A stretch of DNA of 45,055 nt from Vulcanisaeta sp. (GTDB lineage: Archaea; Thermoproteota; Thermoprotei; Thermoproteales; Thermocladiaceae). The stretch covers positions 1 through 45,055 of the forward strand of contig JAGDXB010000072.1 of assembly GCA_023256215.1 (NCBI GenBank). Direction: 5' to 3'. The position numbers and the translations under genes are program-made. Positions 39,518-45,055 of this stretch are shown here, piece by piece. The notes under the pieces are model-generated. The model worked only from the letters and a program-made list of their open reading frames with translations, made no database searches and was not told the DNA's origin. Position 1 is the first letter of the stretch; every line of letters begins with the position of its first letter.

Positions 39518-40371
39518 TAATGGTGCCAATACCTATACTTATAATTGCAATTATGGTTGGAATGATAATACTGGGTTTACTTAGGCCCCCATTAACAGTA
39601 ATACTACCTCTGCTGGGTATATACGTAATATTAATGCTTGTGCCCTACATGATACCTAACTTAACTGTTAATCAATACTTGAATATTCGATACATGGTTC
39701 TTCCCGTACTAGGCCTAGCCATAGGATATGGAATATCGTTATTCGTTGACAAATACATGAATGTAAATATTCCCTCATTATTGAAGATAGGACAGGGAAA
39801 AACAGGGAGAAAGCAAAAAACGAAGACAAAACGTAAGGTTGAGAAGAAGCCTGAAATTAAGCCTGAGGATATAGAGAGGATTGTTTACGAGTCAATTGAT
39901 GTTCTTAAGCTAGGTATATCAACGAATGAAACCTTAGGTACCTGGGTTGAGTACTATGAGGGTTGGACCGATGTTGTGCTGGGTATTTCGAGAAGGTTCC
40001 TTAGTATTAAGGATAGCGCAGAAATAATCAATAAGGAGGCCATGGTGCTTTCAAGAATTAAGAACTATGAAACTAAGGCATTATCACTGGGCTTTGCCCT
40101 GAGAGAGGAGTCAGCATACAAAAGGCAGAGGAAATCTAAGTCTAAGACCGATTATGAGGATAGATTGGTGGTTTATGTTAGACCTGAGGATTTGGCTTCA
40201 GAATTTATGGCTAGCGCCCAATTAATGAATAATTATATGGAGGAGTTCAATAAGGTATTTGAGAATTTGGTTCGTGATAAGGAGATTTCACAATATATGG
40301 TTAATGCACGGGTTTTGGTACTTTACGTTGATGGTATACCGAGAAAATTCATAATATTGCATGGAAATTAA
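39514..40371 (+). CDS. Membrane protein with three N-terminal helices and a cytosolic coiled-coil module
   Basis: 285 residues. Three transmembrane helices lie at about 5-24, 27-46 and 58-79. A basic linker follows (KTGRKQKTKTKRKVEKK, about 94-111), then a cytosolic helical domain: a helix (DIERIVYESIDVLKLGI), strand LVVYVRPEDL, long helix, and terminal hairpin ARVLVLYVDGIPRKFIILHG. The last 80 residues match the module in its small neighbours. It does not look like TadC/PilC (no T2SSF repeats), yet its place directly downstream of a secretion ATPase suggests the membrane platform of the machine. ATGA overlap with the preceding gene. Confidence 0.82.
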   Translation: MIMVPIPILIIAIMVGMIILGLLRPPLTVILPLLGIYVILMLVPYMIPNLTVNQYLNIRYMVLPVLGLAIGYGISLFVDKYMNVNIPSLLKIGQGKTGRKQKTKTKRKVEKKPEIKPEDIERIVYESIDVLKLGISTNETLGTWVEYYEGWTDVVLGISRRFLSIKDSAEIINKEAMVLSRIKNYETKALSLGFALREESAYKRQRKSKSKTDYEDRLVVYVRPEDLASEFMASAQLMNNYMEEFNKVFENLVRDKEISQYMVNARVLVLYVDGIPRKFIILHGN

Positions 40372-40375
40372 GCTC

Positions 40376-40786
40376 TTAGGTCTCTTCGTTATTATGTAGT
40401 ATCATCATTATTGGTATTGAGTCGACAAGAAGTGCGATAACTGGTCGATTCTTATCTGAGTCACTTAAGCTCTCTAGTCTATCGATAATCGACTTTATAA
40501 TGGCGGACTTCCTTTGGATATAACCAGCAACATCGTTTATAACGTCATTTCTCGTATTAGTACCTGGTTTATAAACAATCTTTACTGAAAAGACCTCTGA
40601 ACCATTATTAAGGAATTTAATGAGTTCAGATATTTCAGCTGCAAGCGCTATATTACCCTCAGCACCCAATATCTCATTCCAATTTTGCTTAAGGATATAC
40701 ATGAATCTATATGCATTGCTTAATTCGCTCTTTAATGTTGTGATTAATTCATTAACAGACCTAAAATTCTTAATTTCAATTATCAT
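40376..40786 (-). CDS. Small helical protein of the local paralogous set (136 aa)
   Basis: Last gene of the minus-strand operon. N-terminal IEIKNFRSVNELITTLKSEL, coiled coil, strand VFSVKIVYKPGTNTR, long helix (YIQRKSAIIKSIIDRLESL), and terminal hairpin RPVIALLVDSIPIMMILHN. The close parallel with the C-terminus of the membrane protein on the other strand (DGIPRKFIILH compared with DSIPIMMILH) suggests common ancestry. Its ATG overlaps the upstream stop by one base (TAATG). Converges on the membrane-protein gene with a 4-bp gap. Function unknown. Confidence 0.8.
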   Translation of the reverse strand: MIIEIKNFRSVNELITTLKSELSNAYRFMYILKQNWNEILGAEGNIALAAEISELIKFLNNGSEVFSVKIVYKPGTNTRNDVINDVAGYIQRKSAIIKSIIDRLESLSDSDKNRPVIALLVDSIPIMMILHNNEET

Positions 40787-41424
40787 TACGCACCACCAAC
40801 CTCCTCTTCAATTTTCTTAAAGGGATCTGGATAGTTGATGTTATTTATCTCTATTGTTGTTTCTATTTGCTTAAGATTATTCTTTACTGATGATAATAAT
40901 TCATCAATAAGCTTCATAACACTACCTAGCTCCTCCGCAGATAGACCAGTAATATTCCCTAAAACACTCTGTATCTCAACACTCTCTCTAATACTGGGTA
41001 AATGTAGCAATGGCATTTCGGACATATCTGGAGGCAAAAAGCCGATTATTACATCTACTGAGGAGTCATCTATGAATATTGCATATTCATCGACAATGCC
41101 CAACTTCTCCATAAATTCTATAACTTGCTTTATGGACATTAGAATGTTAGTGAAGTAGTTAATTGCATCTCTCATAATATTTTTATAACCGTCAGCAGTT
41201 AATACGTAAATCACCTCTAAATCATTAGCCTTAGAGGTGATGTTAGAGTTTCCCTTAATAGATGTTACGGCAGACTTACCTCTTAATTCCTTAGTTAATT
41301 TGTTGATTAATTCATTGTCAGGATTAAATGCGTGGATTTCGTTAATGAATTGAAGTATTTCATTTAGCTTATTACCAAGTTCCAGTATTATGTCCTTCAA
41401 TTTATCGCTCCTTAGTATTATCAA
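40786..41424 (-). CDS. Helical protein of the local paralogous set, long form (212 aa)
   Basis: 212 residues. N-terminal strand-helix ILRSDKLKDIILELGNKLNE, strand DLEVIYVLTADGYKNI, long helix (YFTNILMSIKQVIEFMEKLG) and hairpin EYAIFIDDSSVDVIIGFLPP. Unlike its relatives it continues with a further roughly 80-residue helical extension (SPLLHLPSIRE-like region to a Lys/Glu-rich end). The start is TTG 41424: GGTGGTGAT lies 5 nt upstream and no ATG is available. It overlaps the preceding gene by 23 nt, so translation is coupled. No family recognised. Confidence 0.78.
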   Translation of the reverse strand: MIILRSDKLKDIILELGNKLNEILQFINEIHAFNPDNELINKLTKELRGKSAVTSIKGNSNITSKANDLEVIYVLTADGYKNIMRDAINYFTNILMSIKQVIEFMEKLGIVDEYAIFIDDSSVDVIIGFLPPDMSEMPLLHLPSIRESVEIQSVLGNITGLSAEELGSVMKLIDELLSSVKNNLKQIETTIEINNINYPDPFKKIEEEVGGA

Positions 41425-41794
41425 GGCTTATCACCACCAGTGATGGTGCATCCCCGAAGTACCTAACCGTGGCTTTAAACCCATGCCCTTTAAGCTTACT
41501 AAGCCTGTTCTCTATAGCTTCGTATATAGCATACTCGAGTTTGAGGAATAGTAATGCCTTGGAGAATAAGTCCCTATATGCATCCTTAGATGGCTCTCTA
41601 TAAATAATTACTGGAAATGCGTTGGGTATATCTAGGATTTCCTTCTCGCTGTTGTTAGGTAATCCATCCTCACTATTAACCTTATTATAAATTTCGGCTA
41701 AGGACTTTACGTACTCAACAAGCCTCTTCTTATTTTCTAAGATCCTCCTTATTAATTCATCAATACTAATATTGATGTCTATATTATAGCTCAT
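41402..41794 (-). CDS. Small helical protein of the local paralogous set (130 aa)
   Basis: 130 residues. N-terminal NIDINISIDELIRRILENKK, coiled coil, strand AFPVIIYREPSKDAYRDLFS, helix (FLKLEYAIYEAIENRLSKLK) and terminal hairpin KATVRYFGDAPSLVVISLD. This fits the shared strand, helix, D-x-x-P hairpin plan. ATG 41794 overlaps the upstream stop as ATGA, with a GGTGATGATG Shine-Dalgarno-like stretch before it. Function unknown. Confidence 0.8.
   Translation of the reverse strand: MSYNIDINISIDELIRRILENKKRLVEYVKSLAEIYNKVNSEDGLPNNSEKEILDIPNAFPVIIYREPSKDAYRDLFSKALLFLKLEYAIYEAIENRLSKLKGHGFKATVRYFGDAPSLVVISLDNTKER
41430..41438 (-). promoter_or_regulatory. Shine-Dalgarno site deciding TTG 41424
   Basis: GGTGGTGAT on the minus strand, 5 nt before TTG 41424, inside the preceding gene. 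Confidence 0.6.
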
Positions 41795-42186
41795 GGCATC
41801 ATCACCAGTCTTGATTTCTTATTCGTATAGTCTATCATAACGAGTACAGCCACGTTCTTCATCTTAATGGTACTTAAATAATTGTTTATTTTGTCGATTT
41901 CCTTTATTACGTAATCGATGTTGTTATTTATGGTACTTAACTTATTCAGTAACCAGGAAGAATGGGGTGCAAGATGTATATTTATTGGATGCGGTATAGC
42001 TTGTACTGTTATCGTGCCGTGTGACGGTTGAAACCCCATCCTCACCAACTTCTCCTCTACGTCTGCATTCATTTTCATTTTTTCGAGGATTCTCCCATAA
42101 TCCTCATGTAGTTTCATTAATGACTCCTTAATTATACTTAATTGATTGATGGCATCCTCAACCGATCTAAACAGCATTATTAGCAT
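41791..42186 (-). CDS. Small helical protein of the local paralogous set (131 aa), first gene of operon
   Basis: 131 residues. N-terminal LFRSVEDAINQLSIIKESLM, coiled coil, strand GTITVQAIPHPINIHLAP, long helix (LLNKLSTINNNIDYVIKEID) and terminal hairpin VAVLVMIDYTNKKSRLVMMP. The FRSVEDAI opening closely parallels FRSVNELI of the last gene in the operon. ATG 42186 lies about 27 nt after a TATATTTATT element (minus), giving a leaderless start; ATG 42177 is the alternative. Function unknown. Confidence 0.8.
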   Translation of the reverse strand: MLIMLFRSVEDAINQLSIIKESLMKLHEDYGRILEKMKMNADVEEKLVRMGFQPSHGTITVQAIPHPINIHLAPHSSWLLNKLSTINNNIDYVIKEIDKINNYLSTIKMKNVAVLVMIDYTNKKSRLVMMP

Positions 42187-42208
42187 TCAATTCTCACTAG
42201 CTTAAGCT

Positions 42209-42218
42209 ATATTTATTC
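42209..42218 (-). promoter_or_regulatory. TATA box of the four-gene minus-strand operon
   Basis: AATAAATATA on the minus strand, centred about 27 nt before the ATG at 42186. Confidence 0.5.
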
Positions 42219-42256
42219 TTTACTTGTGAGAAAGAACGTCCCTCTTCCTGGGATGA

Positions 42257-42484
42257 TTACTCTCCCTCTCTAATGAGTCTTGAAAGTTCATTAATAATTC
42301 TGCTCAGATCCCTAATATCATTGTGCATTTCCATGATTTCATTAATAATAACTGCATTATCGAGACATCGTAATAATAAATCAGCCCAACTACGTGAATG
42401 ATACATTAATTTAAATCTTTTCAAGGTTTCGTATTGTTTCTCATCAACCTCAATCACAATTCTTCTCTTGCCATTTTTAGCCAT
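42257..42484 (-). CDS. Small ribbon-helix-helix-like protein
   Basis: 75 residues. An N-terminal basic strand RRIVIEVDEKQYETLKRFK and a helix-turn-helix-like continuation (SRSWADLLLRCLDNAVIINE) resemble ribbon-helix-helix DNA-binding proteins. The C-terminal half is a coiled coil (HNDIRDLSRIINELSRLIRE). ATG 42484 lies about 26 nt below a TTTTAAAG element. Located just upstream of the helical-protein operon and separately promoted, so it is a plausible regulator of it. It could instead be a coiled-coil structural partner. Confidence 0.68.
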   Translation of the reverse strand: MAKNGKRRIVIEVDEKQYETLKRFKLMYHSRSWADLLLRCLDNAVIINEIMEMHNDIRDLSRIINELSRLIREGE

Positions 42485-42533
42485 GCATTCAATGAACTAA
42501 TAACCTATTTTAAAGTTAACCCTAGACTACTGC

Positions 42534-44930
42534 TTACCTTTTCTTTTGGGACTTCGTGACACTAATCATAAATTCTGGTATTTCGGTATACTTTACGTAG
42601 TATTGAATGAGAACTTTAACTACTTCTCTAAGCAGTAACATCAGTGTTGATTTTCTAATGCCAAGAACCTTAGCGGCCTCTCTCCAAGGTCTTGCCTGAA
42701 GTACCTTACATATGATGGCCTCCTCATACAATGGTGGTAGCTCTAGATCGTCAATACCCTTCCTTAAGTAGAATGTTTTTACTAATTCTGTTATTGCGTC
42801 GGCCGTATTCTCATACGTCATCGGGCCCCACGCGTATGCCACTAAACGCCTGACCTGCGCGTCCGTGAGTCTTGCCTTATAATTAGTATCCAGCGCATGG
42901 TCCCAGTCCTTCAATAGCATTCTAACGATGTCAGGCTCTAGGTCGTGAAATGGGCCTTGTAATGAATTAAGAAGTCTTAACCTGAATTCCCTATTTGCGT
43001 AGATTACGATATCCTTACTTTTTTCATTAATTGGCTTTACCAATAAAACACTGTACTCACCACTTATTGGATTTCTCTCAGGGCTTATGTGGACCGGCAT
43101 ATAGCCATTCTTAATCCAGAAATTCAGTAATTTGGCGTTGACGCCAAAACCAACACCAACCCAATCAATACCCTTGCTCCTAGCTTCCTCCTCAATTAAT
43201 TTGAGCATTTCTGTACCAAGACCCCTATCCTGTAGCTCAGGGTGTGTTGCAATCCTTATTATCCTCCAACCCCTCAGCTTCGCAAATTCGGCCAAACCCC
43301 AGTACTTAATTAGTCTGTCAGGTATTATATTACCTGGCAACTTAAGACCCCTAACAACCAGGTCTATTAACTCATCACTTATACCACCCTCCTCCGCCAA
43401 CTCCACGGACACGACTATCTTCCCATTCCTCAGCGATAATGCCCTAATGAAATGATGAGGCGCGTCCATCATCATTCCTAAATCGTCAGGTTCATTCCTA
43501 TAGTGCGCCTGGACATAAATACCAAAGAACTGCCTAAGCTGTTCCTCATTGGATAAGAAGAATTCCTTAAGGTTAGGTACTAAGTAATCAAACTCACGCC
43601 TATTTATTAACTCATAGTCCTCATTAGTCACCTTGGCAGGCTCGGCATCAAGGAGCAAGGTATCGAAAAGCCACTGCTCCACAGGATCATTAGGCGCATA
43701 CCTAATTGGTTCCTTAAGCTCATACTCAATAACCTTCGTATCCTTATCCTCATGAAGATACTTAAGGAATCTAAGACTAAATCCCCTACCAGCACCCTCG
43801 TAGCCATGTATCGTCGACGCATATATAACCCTACTAAACCTTTCATGTATTCCATAAAGCACGGGCAGCGGTATCATGGCAGCCTCATCAACAACAACGA
43901 TATCCCTACCCTCCTCACTAAGCATATCATAAGGCCTTATGTAATCTATGAATATTGAGACACCGACCCTAACAGACGTGATATCGTTGCCCCACTTATC
44001 GACTGAAACATCGTAATTTAAAGCCTTAAGACCCTTAATGACAAACTCCATTAGAGTAGATACGTTACTCGCATTCATAGCAGTTACAGCAAACCTAGCC
44101 CTACCCTTAACCCTCCTAAGCCTATGTGCCAGGGCTGCTAAGGCAAGTCCAATTATTGCCGACTTGCCCCTACCCCTATCGGCTATTAATACCACGTTAA
44201 CCCTTTTACCCTTTGGCGGTCTTTCCATCAACACTTCCATGGCCTTGAGAGCTTCAACCTGGTCCTGAGTCTTAGCCAACTCGTAAATGACCTTAGAAAA
44301 CTTCATCCTTTCAGGTAACTCTATGGGCTTTGGCTTCCAAGGTTGGGCATTACCAAGAAGGGCTTCTTTGATTATCTCGTCATGGTCAGCATTAATTATT
44401 AATGCCTTGCTCATGCTCATCAACTTATTCCAAAACCTAACCTTTAGGAACTGCCTAACATGCTCAGGGCCGTATTGAGGAACCAAAAGATTTTGTTGAA
44501 ACTTCGTTAAGCGCTTAACCCACTCATCAAGTGGAGGTAGCATAAATACGTAAATGCCACCGCCTTTGACGATACCACCCAGCCTGCCAACATCATTGGG
44601 CTTGAGGTCGTTCATTAAGTCAAGTACTGCGAAGTCCACGGTTGTGCCAAGAAGCTCATCAGTATCCTTATATGGTCTATAATCAATGCTCACTGACACG
44701 CCGCTTACAAATTCCTTGAACTTACCCATCCTCCTTTGGGCATCTGAGTACTCGGGTTGGTACATGTAAAGACCGTGTGGTTCCTTAACTAGGGATGAGA
44801 ATATATTAATGGCATCAGCGGCGTACTTTGCCATTTTTTCATCGTCTGTACCTACAATAACGATAAGTCCCCTATGATTTGAGGATAGGCTCTCCTTAAC
44901 CAATTCTCTCAACAGGTCCTCCCAGCCCAT
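42534..44930 (-). CDS. tmcA: tRNA(Met) cytidine acetyltransferase TmcA
   Basis: 798 residues. Uses ATP and acetyl-CoA to make N4-acetylcytidine in tRNA and, in hyperthermophiles, widely in rRNA. Order: N-terminal domain (GLIVIVGTDDEKMAKYAADA), helicase-like ATPase with Walker A ADRGRGKSA (about 254-262) and Walker B VVVDEAAMIPLP, the GNAT domain (MMMDAPHHFIRALSLRNGK, then RIATHPELQDRGLGTEML acetyl-CoA site) and a C-terminal tRNA-binding tail (LPPLYEEAIICKVLQARPWR). Full length and intact. Its promoter region is shared with the divergent gene at 44994. Confidence 0.95.
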   Translation of the reverse strand: MGWEDLLRELVKESLSSNHRGLIVIVGTDDEKMAKYAADAINIFSSLVKEPHGLYMYQPEYSDAQRRMGKFKEFVSGVSVSIDYRPYKDTDELLGTTVDFAVLDLMNDLKPNDVGRLGGIVKGGGIYVFMLPPLDEWVKRLTKFQQNLLVPQYGPEHVRQFLKVRFWNKLMSMSKALIINADHDEIIKEALLGNAQPWKPKPIELPERMKFSKVIYELAKTQDQVEALKAMEVLMERPPKGKRVNVVLIADRGRGKSAIIGLALAALAHRLRRVKGRARFAVTAMNASNVSTLMEFVIKGLKALNYDVSVDKWGNDITSVRVGVSIFIDYIRPYDMLSEEGRDIVVVDEAAMIPLPVLYGIHERFSRVIYASTIHGYEGAGRGFSLRFLKYLHEDKDTKVIEYELKEPIRYAPNDPVEQWLFDTLLLDAEPAKVTNEDYELINRREFDYLVPNLKEFFLSNEEQLRQFFGIYVQAHYRNEPDDLGMMMDAPHHFIRALSLRNGKIVVSVELAEEGGISDELIDLVVRGLKLPGNIIPDRLIKYWGLAEFAKLRGWRIIRIATHPELQDRGLGTEMLKLIEEEARSKGIDWVGVGFGVNAKLLNFWIKNGYMPVHISPERNPISGEYSVLLVKPINEKSKDIVIYANREFRLRLLNSLQGPFHDLEPDIVRMLLKDWDHALDTNYKARLTDAQVRRLVAYAWGPMTYENTADAITELVKTFYLRKGIDDLELPPLYEEAIICKVLQARPWREAAKVLGIRKSTLMLLLREVVKVLIQYYVKYTEIPEFMISVTKSQKKR

Positions 44931-44962
44931 ATCTTCTGATCGTTGGTACTCTAGAAATAGGA

Positions 44963-44970
44963 CTTATAAA
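44963..44970. promoter_or_regulatory. Shared divergent TATA element
   Basis: CTTATAAA reads as a TATA box on both strands: about 27 nt before GTG 44994 on the plus strand and about 36 nt before the tmcA ATG at 44930 on the minus strand. Confidence 0.45.
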
Positions 44971-44993
44971 CATATGCATATACCCAGTAATGA

Positions 44994-45055
44994 GTGATTA
45001 GGCGCGTTGGTTCTGAGGGTTATGATGAGAGACGGGCGAGAAGGATGATTAATCA
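44994..45055 (+). CDS. Start of an unidentified gene, cut by the window end
   Basis: The frame from GTG 44994 stays open to the window edge and reads MIRRVGSEGYDERRARRMIN. A TATA element is centred about 27 nt upstream, the spacing of leaderless genes here. Only 20 residues are visible, basic and helical in character; I cannot name the family. A C/D box sRNA overlay was considered and rejected. Confidence 0.5.
   Translation, partial: MIRRVGSEGYDERRARRMIN

Noticed and set aside
44994-45055. C/D box-like pattern: GTGATTA, 12-nt interval, CTGA, spacer, ATGATGA
   Set aside because: The C box has a mismatch and no D box follows within 30 nt before the window ends. The GTG at 44994 is instead an excellent leaderless start with an open frame, so a coding start explains the region better.

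Overview
The window looks like a stretch of chromosome from a hyperthermophilic archaeon of the Thermoproteia. My best guess is a Thermoproteales lineage near Vulcanisaeta or Caldivirga; this is inference from gene content and I could not run a taxonomic search. It carries archaeal ribosomal proteins, PolB1, archaeal DnaG, HerA, Lhr, NreA, archaeal ThrRS, type II MetAP, the KEOPS subunit Pcc1, prefoldin beta and TmcA. There are no rRNA or tRNA genes, IS elements or CRISPR arrays. Genes are tightly packed and many convergent pairs overlap by a few bases. First genes of transcription units are usually leaderless, with a TATA box centred about 26-28 nt upstream of the start codon. Downstream genes often have GGTGA-type Shine-Dalgarno sites. 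I used both signals to pick starts.

Layout. 1-1.7 kb: end of the uL3-uL4-uL23 operon. 1.7-1.9 kb: an intergenic region with one clear and one likely C/D box sRNA, transcribed divergently. 2-4.9 kb: a protein with a lysine-rich tail, a protein disulfide oxidoreductase, ITPase, a membrane-anchored protein and a zinc ribbon. 5-9.7 kb: Lhr helicase, a GlmU-like nucleotidyltransferase and a CYTH protein. 9.7-14.4 kb: an APC permease behind a 28-bp perfect palindrome, then a tungstate/molybdate ABC transporter (wtpABC). 14.5-26.4 kb: malic enzyme, UPF0147, an Lrp-type regulator, PolB1, DnaG, MetAP, cis-prenyltransferase, a UDP-sulfoquinovose synthase (Agl3-like), ThrRS, a second C/D sRNA and a DUF981-like membrane protein. 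26.7-33.2 kb: NreA, heme O synthase, HerA, a TGT-fold protein of unknown role, a third clear C/D sRNA and a DUF2848 protein. 33.3-36.1 kb: the conserved archaeal cluster eL43, Brix protein, Pcc1, prefoldin beta, DUF3194 and DHH phosphoesterase. 42.5-45 kb: TmcA and the first codons of a divergent gene.

The most unusual part is 36.2-42.5 kb. A type IV pilus/VirB11-class secretion ATPase is followed by a small coiled-coil protein and a three-helix membrane protein. Facing them is an operon of four small helical proteins, and a ribbon-helix-helix-like protein lies just upstream of that operon. Reading the sequences side by side, six of these neighbours (on both strands) appear to share one architecture: an N-terminal strand-helix motif, a middle strand, a long helix, and a C-terminal beta-hairpin with a D-x-x-P-like turn. 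I see no recognisable PilC/TadC platform protein, prepilin or prepilin peptidase. With a heavily glycosylatable surface protein next door, this is the best candidate for an undescribed secretion, pilus or motor system.
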